Source: Halisarca cf. caerulea
Lineage: Eukaryota; Porifera; Demospongiae; Chondrillida; Halisarcidae
Direction of reading: 5' to 3'
DNA length: 64,000 nt
Assembly: GCA_963170055.1 (NCBI GenBank)
Contig: CAUJGJ010000397.1
Span: 3,570,001-3,634,000 of the forward strand
The translations under genes and the position numbers were made by a program. A model generated the notes under the pieces. It ran no database searches, was not told where the DNA came from, and worked only from the letters and a program-made list of their open reading frames with translations. Of this stretch, positions 44,461 through 56,487 are shown one piece after another. The stretch's first letter is position 1; every line of letters begins with the position of its first letter.

Positions 44461-44526
<66 letters not shown>

Positions 44527-44680
44527 CCATGCAATGTATGTATCAAGTGTTTGTAAATAGGTGACACACACACAAACACCCACCCAACCATGCAATGTAT
44601 ATAATGCAATGTATATACATGCACACACAACTCACATGAGTATATATATATACTCCCACTACCTACACACAAACACAGAA

Positions 44681-44750
<70 letters not shown>
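44459..44750. repeat. CA microsatellites
   Basis: CA runs at about 44461-44525 and 44682-44750, with 'accatgcaatgtat' repeated between them. His/Thr or Val/Cys ORFs here are artefacts. Confidence 0.95.
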
Positions 44751-44751
<1 letters not shown>

Positions 44752-44829
44752 GTACATACTCCATACCCCCCCCACACACCAAACAACATTGATATGTGTA
44801 CATAGTATACAACATCTACACTAACATAC

Positions 44830-45416
44830 AGAAACGCGAACATATCCAAGAAACTACTTGAAGAAATTCTTTTGTACTGAAGGCCTGGCTCTCACTGAAC
44901 CTCACCTAAACACTTGTCATACAAGGTCAACCGTTTGAAAACGGTTTGCTAATTCCAAACAGAGCTTTTGTCTCTCATCTTACCTGCCGGTTCCCCAAAC
45001 TTCTTTGAATCTTCCCTTCATTTCGATATTTTCGCAGTTCCAAGGTTTTTTCTTCATCCTAACATCTGCGTCCAATTGTCTGATGTGTTAGACCATAGTG
45101 TCTATGGTTAGAGGACCTAAGCAAACACACATACTCAAGATTACACACACGTATGCGAACATATCCACAAAAACACATTAAGAAACTATTTTATTAATGA
45201 CCTGCTCATACTAACTGTTCTTAAAACACTTTTACATGCGCATTCAAGCACTCCATAATGGTTAACGAAAGACAAAAGGCTTTCCACAGTCATCTTACCT
45301 GTTTCCGAAGCTTCCTTTAGCCTTTTCTTCATTTCCATGGACTTCCGCGGTAGCGTAAGGTACGATGTCTCAGTAAAATCATCCATCCAAGAACGTTTCC
45401 GTCCTAAAGGTTTCAT
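44830..45416 (-). repeat. Tandem duplication carrying a short reverse-strand exon
   Basis: 44835-45065 and 45142-45370 are diverged copies (shared 'gcgaacatatcca', 'ctcatcttacctg'). In reverse each has an exon-like block ending at a donor GTAAGATGA: one reads DEEKTLELRKYRNEGKIQRS; the other starts MKPLGRKRSWMDDFTETSYL and ends RLKEASET. Possibly the first exons of a gene on this strand. Family unknown. Confidence 0.4.
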
Positions 45417-45937
45417 CTAAGTTCTCTTCCTTGTTAGATGAGGCGGCTTAACAGCTTTTGTCAGGTTTTGAGTCCTTCCACAACTTCTTAAATGAAGACA
45501 ACAACTTTAGACCAGTCGTCTACCTTTACAAATTAAAGGCCCATGGGAGCGAGTTGAATCTTCATGATTAACTTTCAAACCAAATCTTTAGGTCTTAAAT
45601 AGTCTTCATTGACGAAAACAGAAGCAGACACAAAATTCACTGAATAATACCAGCGACTTTGACTACCACCTAAATGTCCACCATGTTGTTGACATATCAT
45701 GAACCACGGTAGTGGTTCATATGTAGGGATGACGCAAAAAAAACATGGCCGCCCATACATTAAAGCCAACCGTATTTTCGCTGAAAACTCGCTCCTGGTA
45801 CATTTTGAAGCTCCAAAAACAGCATATTTGACTTCTAGGAGCATTTTCCGATACATCTAAGTATACAAGAAGCTTCTGGGTGCCTTATATGAGCTATATT
45901 ATTCAAAGTTTACATAGCGTGAAAGGTCACCATTTCG

Positions 45938-45990
45938 GCTTCTTCTTCTTCTTCTTCTTCTTTTTCTTCTTATTCTGATTCTTCTCGTAG
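45938..45990. repeat. CTT microsatellite
   Basis: About ten CTT-like triplets. The surroundings (45420-46640) show no recognisable gene; the reverse ORFs 45575-45856 and 46043-46252 lack known domains. Confidence 0.85.
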
Positions 45991-46641
45991 AACAGGCTAG
46001 GGCTCGTTAGAAGAGGTATTCAAGATTGATTTTACCACCATTTTAACCAACCATACTCACAGTGGTGCCTTTTTTACCTTTAGAAGAAATTCGTTCGATG
46101 GAAAAGCTAAACAATCCCGATTTTGCCACAAAATTTGTTCTAATCCGCCATTTTAAAAATGGCCGAGTCGTATTGGGCTGGCTTGTACTCGTATCTCGCA
46201 CCTCTTTTGTGCTATCAGTGAAAACGTAAAGAATACGTAGATCAATAGGCATATACTCACTTGTAAGTAGGTTGTCACTAGAAGTTACCCAATATTATCC
46301 AAACCAAAATTACATGTACAAGACCTATATAATACTTTGTGAAAATGGAAATGGGGTGCAGGCACGACTGTCAATTCCACAAAAATACTAAAGTAATGTA
46401 CCAAGGTTTGTCATACTGTATAGTCAGAGGGGGAGTCGGGTCTAAAAAGGTGGTCCGGCCATATGATGCACATTTTTGGGAGCATAGCGATATGTTATGT
46501 ATAAGAAGATATGTTTATAGTCTCAAAATATACAAACAAAAATCACAGTGGAACCCAAAACTAGTGAAAATAAGAATAAATAGTGAGAATAATATTATAA
46601 CAATAGTAAAGTACTGTAACAGTAAACAATAAGAAAACTGC

Positions 46642-49600
46642 TTAAAATTTACCAAACAACTGCTCTCTACGTGGGCTCTTACTGACAAAGTCGTTCGCTA
46701 CATCAACTAGTGGCAACTTGTCAGTAAGATACTTATGTACATGCAGTATCATCCAATGGTTCAGTCTTCCTTGACTCATTGTAGACCGCAGATACGATTT
46801 TACTCTTCGCATTGCACTTAAGGCTCTCTCACTGGCTGCATTTGTTGCCGGCAAAACAAGGTTCAGCTTCATCAGTAATATTACTTCCTTCACTAGTTCC
46901 TTTTCTGTAGCTGATAGCTGCTGGAGATGATTCTTTATATCTACAATGTTGCCATTATTGCCAGAAATGGTGTTGCCCAGAATTTGCAGCTGTAACTTTA
47001 GATTCGAGGCTTGGAGATCGGAGCCATACAACTTGCAAACAGTCTTCAATTCCTCACTAAAATCATCCTTTTTTGCTGCTTTGAGGAGGAGTGCCTGTAG
47101 TGAGCTGTATGTCCTGTAGCCAGGCTGGTCGAATCTATCAGCAATTGCTTGAATAAGCAAGTCAAGCACCTCGAAGAAAATCCTCCTGTAGTGATCCTTT
47201 GTTGTCGCTGGAAATTCTGCTGGTGCACTGCCTGTCTCCAAGTGCTGAGGTGCCTTCCTCTTCCTAGGAAGTACAGGATCATCTACATCATTATCGTTTG
47301 CCATTCTATTTACCTTGTCCCAGAATAGGTCGAAATCTTCATCATTTCTCATGCTCTGCAGGGTCTTTCTTGTCATGTCAGCCACCAGTTGTCCCTCAGA
47401 TGCTGAAATAGTTTTCTGCAGTGTTCTACTTAAGTTGTCTGTATGACGCAGAAGAACCTCACCAAGGACTAGACCATAGAAGTAGCTGAATGACTTCATT
47501 TGGGAAGCCACACCCCTGATGCGAGCTATGGTCCCTGTGTCACGAACGATATCAATGGCATGGTCCCAAAGTGTTTGTAACGTGCAGTAATTCTTGACGA
47601 TGCTCTCCATCGAATCTGCACGTACAGTCCACCTGGTTGGGCAAAGTGCACGAATAGCTCCAGAAGACCCAGATTCCATTTCTGTTTGGATGTCACGAAG
47701 CAGAGCCTGCCTGCGTGGTGAATACTTCACCAATTTGGTAATCTCATGGGTTGTCTCCAAGGAACTCTTCATCACCTTATTCATCTTGATGGTATCCCCT
47801 GCTGCAATATTCAATGAGTGGCCATAACAGTGGGTGAAGGTAGCCCTAGGTTCTTCATCTTGGATAAGCTTTGCCACACCGTGTCTCTTTCCGCTCATGT
47901 TGCTTGCCCCATCGTAGCACTGCCCACGAACTTTTGCCATAGGCAGATTCAAGCGAAGTAGAGTGTCCTTGATAACATGGACCAGGCTTGTTGCTTCAAT
48001 AGTAGCAACATCATAGAGGCCAATGAATTCCTCATGTACTGATAGTTCATCATCCACCCATCGCAAAGCAACAACCACCTACAAGAAGATAAAGACTTTA
48101 TGACATCTTGTATGAAATAATATTAAATATTCTATTTACATACCTGCTCGTGATTCGCAACATCAGTGCACTCATCCATCATGATAGAGATGAACTCAGT
48201 GGACTGAAGGTCACCTGCTATCTTCCTCAGTACAGCCATTGCCATGAGTTGCAGTAACTCATTCTGTACTGCATGGCTTGTGTAGCGCTCAGTCTTCTTC
48301 TTTAGCCATTCTTGACACTATAAGATCACAATACATACATTATTAGATATGTATGTATTATGCTTTCATAGGTTGAAATGCAATCTAGGCACTACCCCCA
48401 AGTTCTCATTACACACCCAACTATATAGCTCTATGTTATAATATTGCAAAACAACATACCTGGGGATCGCCTTATGCAAGAAGCAGGAAAAGTTGTTGGA
48501 AATTTCCTTCCTTGTCATCACTATGTCCTCTAATGCCACAGCCCTGCCTTGAGAGAAATCGCAAGCCCGATAGAACCTTGAGGAGACAATGCCTGTTTTG
48601 TTCTTTCTCCTTGGCTACGGTTGATGAAAGCAATTCCACAACATTCCGAGTTGTTGCTGGTAAGGTCAGTAGCTTCTCTACAGCTTCCTTGTGACAGGCA
48701 CTATCTTCATGCTGTCGATAAGCAACTGTCCCATCCTTCCAGTTGGAAAAACCTCTTGTTACCTATGAAAAGAATGTACAACAGGCTAGTAAAGTAACAG
48801 GATAGATATGGCTAACCTTTAAACAGTCTGCACACCCCCAACATTTAGCTCACTAGCTAGTTATGTACATTAACTGACGATATAGCTATACAATAACTAA
48901 ACTTGTTGTATGGTTGTGGTCAACATCAAAGGGAAAAGTGTGCCTATATCAAGGACAATTGCACACTTTTTTCAATGATGTCAACCGCAACTGTGCTCAA
49001 TCATGTATTGTCACCTTTAGCGCCCCGTTAATCATAACAAATCAATCTTAAACAATGAATGCACATTCAGTTCAAAGTAATGAAGACCATGCAGTAGGCT
49101 AGCACAAAACTTCGTTGCCAGCGCACTAGGTAAGGCACTCTTCTCATCGATCCACCAAAAGTTCTAACTAGTAATGTCTGTCCTTTTTTGTATTCAGGCG
49201 TTCCGCAGTCGCTGCTAAGAGATGGCAGTGAAGGTAAACGTCTTTTGTTGTTGACGGCGACACCATAACTTTTAGAAATCGTGGTAGAGACAATATTATC
49301 AACATTTAACGGCATTCAAGGCTCACGTGTGGAATACTGGAGTTAAAAGCGATGCGTGTGAGTACTGAACCTTTCGCTGTTTTTCTGAAGTCTCTTCGAA
49401 GCCGTCAATCTCTTTACAAGTCTTTGAAAGTACAATATTTTCAACATAAAGGGCTCGCTTCAGAGATATCAAAGCGAACAAAGCGAGAAAAAGTACCACT
49501 AAGAAACAAATTGCCAGCAACAAAGAAGCGGCTTCTCGAATTAAACGCGTAGGGGCGCATACAACAAGTAAGTTACAGTACGGGCAAGTGTGCATTGGCT

Positions 49601-49967
49601 CTTTATTGCACTCGCCCTCGGGCGCTTCGCGCCCTCGAGACTCGAGCAATAAATACGCCAATGCACACTCGCCCGTACTGTAACTATTACTTACAAAAGC
49701 AGCATCTCCATTCCCTGGCTTCATCTTCTTCTCTCTAACTGCTTTGGAGCAGAGGAAACACAGAGCAGTATCTGTACTTTCATCATAGCGGAGCCAAGTC
49801 CAGGATTGAAACCAACTTGCTTGGAAGCTACGGCAAACAATCTTTGTCTTCCCAAATGATCGTTTTGGGAAAGAGAAAGATGTTCCTGGCTGGTGTGGTG
49901 TCGATCCACACAGCATCGTTGCTGGAGTGGATGTGGAATCCTCTCGAGGTGTAGAGGCCATTGCCAC
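46642..49967 (-). pseudogene. hAT transposase, ZMYM1/DUF4371-like, four exons, one TAA
   Basis: Exons with GT-AG borders and matching phases: 49967-49695, 48762-48460, 48317-48144, 48078-46642. Exon 1 holds a TTF-type zinc finger (WFQSWTWLRYDESTDTALCF then C..C). Exons 2-3 hold DUF4371 (CHKEAVEKLL, VLSGLRFLSRQG, FISIMMDECTDVANHEQ). Exon 4 holds the RNase-H-like core (RGQCYDGASNMSGKRHG, HCYGHSLNIA) and the hAT C-terminal dimerisation region (NAASERALSAMRRVKSYLRS). The only break is TAA at 48472-48474 (LLLA*GDPQ). About 760 codons, normal for the group. A long hairpin element sits 2 bp beyond the exon-1 donor's GTAAGT. TIRs were not established. Confidence 0.88.
49567..49692. repeat. Long hairpin with GC-rich loop, at the exon-1 donor of the hAT gene
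   Basis: Arms of ~46 bp (49567-49612, 49644-49692), about 90% paired (AGTTACAGTACGGGC... / ...GCCCGTACTGTAACT). The core CTCGCCCTCGGGCGC resembles the core at 26270-26301. In reverse the right arm begins in the intron donor GTAAGTAATAG. Confidence 0.85.
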
Positions 49968-50354
49968 TGTTTCAGCCTAATAAATTTATAAGCCGCGCGC
50001 GTACTTCCTAAAACGTGATAATGACGTGTTGTGACGTTGTCATAAAATGGCAGATTCAGACCGGTTTTGTATTATAAAGAAAGGCTATCATTTCAGCTAA
50101 GGATTAGAACGAATTTAAGAAAAAAATATCAGGTCTTTGCGAAAAAGTGGTCCGGCCATAGCCAGACTGGCCAGAGTGGCGCCGCCGCCCCTGATAGCTC
50201 TATGCATACTTTGGCTACATTGATGTTTACTTGCTATCAATATTATTATGTTTGCGAATGACACTTTAGTGGATGACTTGGATAAACTCTGTTTGTGGCT
50301 ATACATCGTTGCATGACAGCCACTACATATAACCTATTATTTACAAGCAAAAAG

Positions 50355-50650
50355 TATATGGACAAGAACCATATAAAAACCATTTAAAAATGGAAAAAAG
50401 ATGTAGGGATAAAAATTGTCAACGTCAAAAAACATTGGAACAAGGTAGGGTTGTTTGCTACACAGGGCTGGACGGGCATAGGGATAGATGTGCATAGGGC
50501 TAGACATGCATAGGACTAGACGAACATAGGGCTAGACATACATAGGGCTAGGCAGGCATAGGGATAGGCATACATGGGGCTAGACGGGCATAGAGCTAGA
50601 CAGAGGTGGGTTGGACTGGGTATAGTGCAAATTCCTACATCCTGCGTTAA
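50355..50650 (-). repeat. Repeat H, copy 2, with ~18 bp 'gggctagacatgcata' units
   Basis: About nine units of 'gacatgcatagggcta' type (50458-50600) between 'cattggaacaaggtaggg' and 'caaattcctacatcctg'. The related copy is at 21470-21720. Confidence 0.75.
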
Positions 50651-50654
50651 TACT

Positions 50655-51145
50655 TTAGCTGCGGGATTTAGGAATATGCACACTATACCCAGATTGTGTG
50701 TCAGCTTCATAGTCTGACCCTTCAGTATCCAAATCTGAATCTGAACTGCATGTGTCTGTGTTGGCATCATCCCACTGTTTGTTTGTTTGTGTCCTTGTGT
50801 TTGTTCGAATTATTGATTGATCTTGTTGATAATCTAGCATGGAGACCTCCTGTTCGCTTTCTAATGAGTACGAGCGATATTGTAAGAACAGTGATAAGAA
50901 CCAACAATGGTGTACTAGGACTAGAAACACGCAAGTTGGTTACCTGTCAGCGACTGGTAAGCAACTGGCACACTTGCCGAAATATCATCTTCGATGTCGC
51001 TACTACTCGATTCGGATGAAAGACTATTGTCTTGTCCAGTAAAAAAAGCCATTACTTCATCGCCATCAAAGGTTTTGGTCAGATAACCAGGCGTTTTCTC
51101 TACTGAGCGACCCAACGACACCATTTTTTGCCAATTGTTATGCAA
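50655..51145 (-). other. Acidic Ser-rich ORF pieces, unidentified
   Basis: Reverse frames give DSLSSESSSSDIEDDISAS-like and TDTCSSDSDLDTEGSDYEAD segments. The acidic style resembles N-termini of piggyBac-type or host nuclear proteins, but no domain is present. The frames are offset, so it is broken or spliced. Confidence 0.25.
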
Positions 51146-51344
51146 ACATTTCCGTTATTTTACGGAAAAGGACGTCTGCTTTACCGCTAGTCTCTAGGCG
51201 TGACACAGCAACTGTATTGAGTGGTAATTGCAGGGACTTACCCCATGAGTGTTTGGGTGGTATGTCCAGCTAGCTTCTGCATGATTTTGAAGATTGTACC
51301 GCGTACGCCATTTCCAGAAAAAAATCATATATTTTGTTGTTTAT

Positions 51345-51790
51345 ACACAACAAGTGAGGGTACGAGGGTTAAATCCTGGCTGATCAAATCTGTTGGTGAT
51401 GCAAGCAGTGATAAGGTCCAGAGCTTCAAAGTAAATTTGTCTGTAGAAATCTTTTGGTGTTGCTGGGAACTCCTCCACAGTACTGTTATCATCGTGGTCC
51501 ACAAATTTGACATAAGCGTCCTTCCAATTTGTATATCCAGTGGAGATATATAAATCGATTCCAGAATACCAACAGGAAAAAGCTTGTTCTCACTATACAC
51601 TTTAACACAGGCATAACGGAATGCTGTATCGCTTTCCTCGACATAATGGAGCCATTTCCAACGAGAAAACCATTGGGATTGAAATGCTCACTGAACAACG
51701 GTCTTCTTTCCAAACAACCTCTTTGAAACTTGAAATTACGTGGCTGGTGTGGTTTGTCACCAATAAGAGGAGTTTGAAATATTTTTCGCT
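51345..51790 (-). pseudogene. Internally deleted hAT (ZMYM1-like) relative
   Basis: Reverse: GDKPHQPRNFKF, then the TTF finger FGKKTVVQ*AFQSQWFSRWKW, LHYVEESDTAFRYAC (the usual FCYAC Cys is Arg). It runs into KVYSENKLFPVGILESIYIS and then jumps to EEFPATPKDFYRQIYFEALD, LITACITNRFDQPGF. The last part matches the middle of exon 4 of the gene at 46642-49967 (EFPATTKDHYRRIFFEVLDL). The central region is missing, which is typical of a non-autonomous derivative. Confidence 0.65.
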
Positions 51791-52059
51791 TGGTCTTTTC
51801 AAGCAACAAGGCCATTACAAGAGAATAACGCACGGATACGGATACGGATCCGAAACAATCGACTGGAGCACAAGGAATCCAGAGAACGTAATCGATGTGA
51901 CATAACAGAACATGGCTGAACTCATAAGATCAGTGCAGTACGGAAAATACTCTTATTCTCAGTCTTAACTGTTCTAAAAGCTTTTTAAAGACACATTTTT
52001 TAAAGACAAGACTTAGGAAGAAAAGTGGTGAGGCCCAAACCTCACCAGCCGCAGCGCTT

Positions 52060-52430
52060 CCGTTGGCCCTGTAAATCCACCAGTTTACACACACACACAC
52101 ACACACATACACACACATAAACAGTAAACATGCATAATGACTTTGCATTGATTCACAAGCACAATAATGCTATCAAACTCACTATTCTTTCCATTTAAGA
52201 TTTCATTTATTCTTCTTGTGCACATGAAGAACCACAATAGAACACAATAATTCCAGAAACCGGAACACACACACACACACACACACACACACATTTTATA
52301 ATTATACACCACTACACAAAACCACGCATTACTCAGGGATGTTTCAATTCCATGAGGATGATATCCAAGTGATTCAAGTTTCCAAGGCCGTAGGTGGCCA
52401 ACGAGTTTTTTAAACTTGGTTCACATTGTT
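52060..52430 (-). repeat. Repeat G, copy 1 (B-like 5' end + mini-exon-like block + CA runs)
   Basis: In reverse: a B-family 5' hairpin remnant ('aagtttaaaaaactcgt...aaacttgaatcacttgg'), 'atcatcctcatgga', a TG run, then 'ataaatgaaatc' and 'ggaaagaatagtgagtttg', then another TG run. The same order occurs at 60862-61310. Confidence 0.7.
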
Positions 52431-53000
52431 TGCCGTCTTGAATGAAAATTAAGCATGTCACATGACGCACTGTTTTCACAGTGAATTTCAGCAGTAACTT
52501 GGCTTTTGATATTAGTGAATTGCCCCCTTTTATTTGTCAAATTTGCAAAGGTAGCATCATCATTACCCACATAAATTTTCAAACCACCTCTAATTTGCAC
52601 CATTCTTTTTAAGGATGTTTTCCCAGGGAATTTGCCAAGGACCCTCAATGAAGGTGTTTTCATTTTGTTCAGCTGTTTTCCTAAAACCTCCACTGACATT
52701 GAACCACCGTCCATTTCCACTAAGTATGTGTTAGCATATGATATGGGCTAGATGGATCTAATGCACTTGCTAACACTATGATATTTGGGACATCCAGCAA
52801 CCACTTCTTCAACCCATGATTCATCTAGTTCTATTTTAGGGTTTACCTGTGTGGTGCAGATAGGTACGCAATTAATGATGAACCAGTGCATGTGTATGGT
52901 TTTACTGCTTTCCTTTTCCTTTTAAGAATTCTTCCTATTTGCTTCACAGACACTTTTCTTTTTCTTTTTGATACCTCACTCATTTTCCATCCTTCTCAAA
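52431..53000 (-). pseudogene. Unidentified broken gene pieces
   Basis: An upstream piece from 52983 reads MSEVSKRKRKVSVKQIGRIL followed by a second basic run. A lower frame (52720-52421) reads MEMDGGSMSVEVLGKQLNKM and VQIRGGLKIYVGNDDATF. Stops separate them. No family was recognised. Confidence 0.25.
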
Positions 53001-53389
53001 AGCAGCTGAGCAGGGTCTATGCTATTTATTAGGCCAACCGCTGAATCCACCATCCACCATGTTGTATGTGCGCCAAATACACATTTAGTACTTGATAGGT
53101 TACACTTAATAGGCCAAGTCCACGTTTGGAGTTTGGAGGATTCTTTAGAAAGTGTTTCTTGGCACTGACGGCTTTAGGTGGACTAGTAAACATGTCTACA
53201 TGTACCCTGTTCATTTTTTAAGAGATCATTCTGTATATACAGTGTATTTGTGCATTCCTGTGTTGATTATAATGTATTGTATTGTTCCCAAATAATGCAA
53301 TGTGTAACGTGAAACACTCAAAAGAACTATATAAATGCATTATGGAGTTAATTGGTTATTAGACCAAAATGGTTTGTAGGCCAACAAGT

Positions 53390-53445
53390 GATTTGAGTTT
53401 AAACAAGTAATTCAAGTTAAAAACTTGTGGGGGCTGCCGGTGAGT
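53390..53445 (+). mobile_element. Fragments of family B and A 5' ends in tandem
   Basis: 'caagtgatttgagtttaaa' (B-like) is followed at once by 'caagtaattcaagttaaaaa' and 'cttgtgggggctgccgg' (A-like). Both are truncated. Confidence 0.65.
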
Positions 53446-53537
53446 GTACCTTTCTGCCAATTACTGTTGAATTTTTCATGAAATTGAAATTGATAACTAT
53501 TAGTGTCTTATCCGTATAATGCGTGTAAAATTGAAAA

Positions 53538-54785
53538 TTGAAATGTGAGGCACAGTGTCACGTGATCATTAAAATAGATGATCTAGACGAGTCTCCTTAC
53601 ATCTTCGCCGCGCGTGAACTAGACGCGGAGTCCACCATAAGACTCAAAAGGGGATCAATTGAAGTCGAATTTTTGAAACTCCAACTTACAACGGAGGCCA
53701 TTGGGAAAGTTTTCAACTTGCTGCCACGGAGCGTGTGGCTCAAAACGGAATATACGTCACTCGTTTTGTTCCCCAATGATGCCGGCTTGTTTGTCGTGAG
53801 TGGATCGCAGAGCCATTCGTTTTTGGTTGAAGGCTCTCCTTTGCAGCCATCATTGCAATCGCCTACAATGCCACGATGTGGTTCTGTAACTTCTAGCACT
53901 CAGTCTATGGTTTCTAGCTCTCCCAATGCGGTATCCCTGGCTGTTAGTGGTGGTTCTTCTCAATCTGTAAGCTATCCTGTCTTTAAATCAGTCGCTGGAA
54001 AAGGAAAGACTACTGTAACTACTGTGAAAATAACAAAAGCCACAATGAGGCAAACCCCCTCTGGAAAAGTATCATTTGAGAAAGAAGGCCAAATTTTCAT
54101 AGAAGTGACAGAGGTTACAGCCACTGTTCCATACTTATCAGCAGCAGCCAAACGTGAATATGGAGAGTCATTTATTTTAGTCACCAGTGATGGACTAGAA
54201 ATCCTGGACCGGGCAGCAACAAAGGGTCTCAAATTCTGGAAGATTCCCAGCAGAAAAGTCTATGCAATTGATGCCGAAGCAAATGAGATCCCTACATTCA
54301 GCACATCCGCCCATTCCAGTGGCCCACCACTTAAGCGTCGACATCCAAGTCAGGACATGGATTTTGATCCTCAGATTCAGGGCAAACTAGATGATCTGAA
54401 GATGTCATTGGAGTCAGTTAGCAAAGATATATCCAAGATTGTACGTCTAACACCTCAAACGTCAATACCTATGAATCTAAAGGTTTGTTTGTTAGACACC
54501 TTTGTATGCAAGATATGCCATGAATCACCGATGAAGCCACCTATTGTTATGGCAAAATGTTGTAAAACCATTATTGGTTGTTCAACTTGCATTGATCGGT
54601 GGTATGGGGATGCAGATGGGATTACAAAGGTTTGCCCTAACTGCCTTGCTCAAAGGGGACACATTGAAACATTGCGACTACTTGGACTAGACGATTTCCT
54701 CGAAAGTATCAGGCCTATGTTTGATGTTACAGTTGTGGAGTCAGGTCCAAGCAAGCCTGCAGCTGGACAATGTACCAGGCCATAG
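53538..54785 (+). CDS. RING-type zinc finger protein, 415 aa, intact
   Basis: An uninterrupted ORF with ATG in the context aaatg. The N-terminal ~100 residues form a compact domain of alternating strands; a Ser-rich linker follows (105-145), then a second predicted fold (150-245), a basic NLS-like PPLKRRHP (263-270) and a short helix. A C-terminal Cys finger follows: C324-x2-C327, C341, C342, C348-x2-C351, C366-x2-C369. The spacing suits a RING/U-box-like E3 finger without the usual His. I recall the same C-terminus (CCK...GC..C..RWY......CP.C...RG) in uncharacterised fish and coral proteins. Substrate and pathway are unknown. It may be a transposon accessory gene, given the surroundings. Confidence 0.6.
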   Translation: MKCEAQCHVIIKIDDLDESPYIFAARELDAESTIRLKRGSIEVEFLKLQLTTEAIGKVFNLLPRSVWLKTEYTSLVLFPNDAGLFVVSGSQSHSFLVEGSPLQPSLQSPTMPRCGSVTSSTQSMVSSSPNAVSLAVSGGSSQSVSYPVFKSVAGKGKTTVTTVKITKATMRQTPSGKVSFEKEGQIFIEVTEVTATVPYLSAAAKREYGESFILVTSDGLEILDRAATKGLKFWKIPSRKVYAIDAEANEIPTFSTSAHSSGPPLKRRHPSQDMDFDPQIQGKLDDLKMSLESVSKDISKIVRLTPQTSIPMNLKVCLLDTFVCKICHESPMKPPIVMAKCCKTIIGCSTCIDRWYGDADGITKVCPNCLAQRGHIETLRLLGLDDFLESIRPMFDVTVVESGPSKPAAGQCTRP

Positions 54786-55944
54786 GTTCCTTTTGTCTCA
54801 CTGACTTTCAAACTATTATGTACCAGGGTAGCTGAAAGTCTGATTTATGTAATTCCAATCAATAGGTATTAGATATTGTGACAGTCAATTATTTAATTGT
54901 AAATCAGTTAATTTTAAGCATTAATTTTTTGATTCTAATTCACTGCAGAAATTTTGTGTCTCTGTTCAATTGAAATTATTTTTGGCTGTAGTTTGTTGCA
55001 ACATTCATCTTTTAGTCTGCTCCAGGACCTTCATGATTGCATTATAATGCACTACAGACTTCATAATTATTACACAATGTCATGGTACAGATTTTGATTT
55101 CATTGCTTTTATTATTATATTCTCATGTACCTTGGTCATTTCTGATGTCTATTACAGTATGTCTTTTTCAATTGATTTAATGCGTTACGGAAGTTGATTA
55201 TATAATTTTACAGATATTACATGCAATATTATTGCTGCTTTCACAACATTATTAACAAATGAGAACAATAAGATACAATGACATGTACAGCTGAAGCACA
55301 CATTGTCAAGAGTTTCTAAGTAAATGCAGCTCATGATCGTTGTCCAAAAGATCATCTTTGTCGGTTGTGAAAATTAATTTCTATATTCTAGTGATATATG
55401 ATATATAATATATGTCATTAAAATTGATTTGTCAATATGTATATAGTGCTACTGTATAATGTTACAGTATATATACATATACGTAATATGTATAATATTA
55501 CAGGTACATAGACTATTATTATGTGCATATTATATTAATAATGGGCTATATATAGTGACAACTAGGCCCATAGCGTATTGTCACCTGAATGATTCTAACC
55601 CTAAAACTGGACTATACCTCCACCCAATCATGGCACCACTGGAATCCCATGCATAGTAAGGATCCCTAGGACTATAGCTCTACATCATGCAAGGTTATCT
55701 GCACCCAGAACCCCTTCTTGGACTGAAGGGGGTGTACAGCTCACTCCCTCCATGCTGGAGTACACACATGGACACCACGTGACCACCCCTGCGAGAGCTT
55801 TCATGTAGGCCCTAAGAAGCACTAGTGGCTTATTGTATGCAATACAACCCCCTGGGGATGTTAAATAGGTTGTAAATTTTACTTGAATGTCATACATTAT
55901 TCCAAATCATACTGCAATTTGCAATAGCAATTAAAAACTGATAT
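54786..55944. other. No gene recognised
   Basis: AT-rich 3' flank of the RING gene with short ORFs only; TA-rich near 55380-55560. Confidence 0.5.
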
Positions 55945-55945
55945 A

Positions 55946-56364
55946 CAGTAGAACCTCGCAATAAGACCACCCAAGAAATAAGACCACCTCAGAATTAAGA
56001 CCACTTTGTTGCAGTCTGGAATTTCTCCTATATTTTAACATGGAAATTAGTTTCAGAATAAAGACCACATTTTTTCTTCTGGATGTCAAAACTTCACAAT
56101 TAAGACCACATATTTGTGGATACTGCTGTATTTTGTGGACATTAGGCTCTGAAATGACAACATCAGTAGAAAGAGATGGTAAACTTGGGGTCACTTTTTA
56201 ACATCGTAGTGGAGTAACAATAAAAGTGGTGTGATGGTACAATTTTCTACAGTTTTATTGCCTTATGTGTATCCTGGATGTGCCATGCTATTCTGGGCAG
56301 TACTTTCAGAAATAAGACCACTTACAACGGTCCAAAGGGTCGTCGTATTTAGGAGGTTCTACTG
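55946..56364. mobile_element. Tigger/pogo-type MITE, 419 bp
   Basis: TA (55944-55945), CAGTAGAACCTCGCAATAAG at the left, and GGAGGTTCTACTG plus TA at the right. Internal 'ataagaccac' motifs are repeated near both ends. Confidence 0.85.
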
Positions 56365-56487
56365 TATATATATATATATATAACATTTTTTATTTTTTTT
56401 TTTCCATGAGCTGAATCATTATTGAAAATTCAAACCTACATTCACACAAAAAATAATATGAAATAAATAAGACACATTAATAGTTTA

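Noticed and set aside
43466..44849. ORFs rich in His-Thr and Cys-Val around 43.5-44.8 kb
   Set aside because: Microsatellite artefacts; only the short blocks with splice signals were kept.
46410..50200. Possible hAT ends (CAGAGGGGGAG near 46425, ...GCCGCCCCTG near 50191) around the ZMYM1-like gene
   Set aside because: The shared GGTGGTCCGGCCATA segment is in direct, not inverted, orientation, and no clear 8 bp duplication was found.
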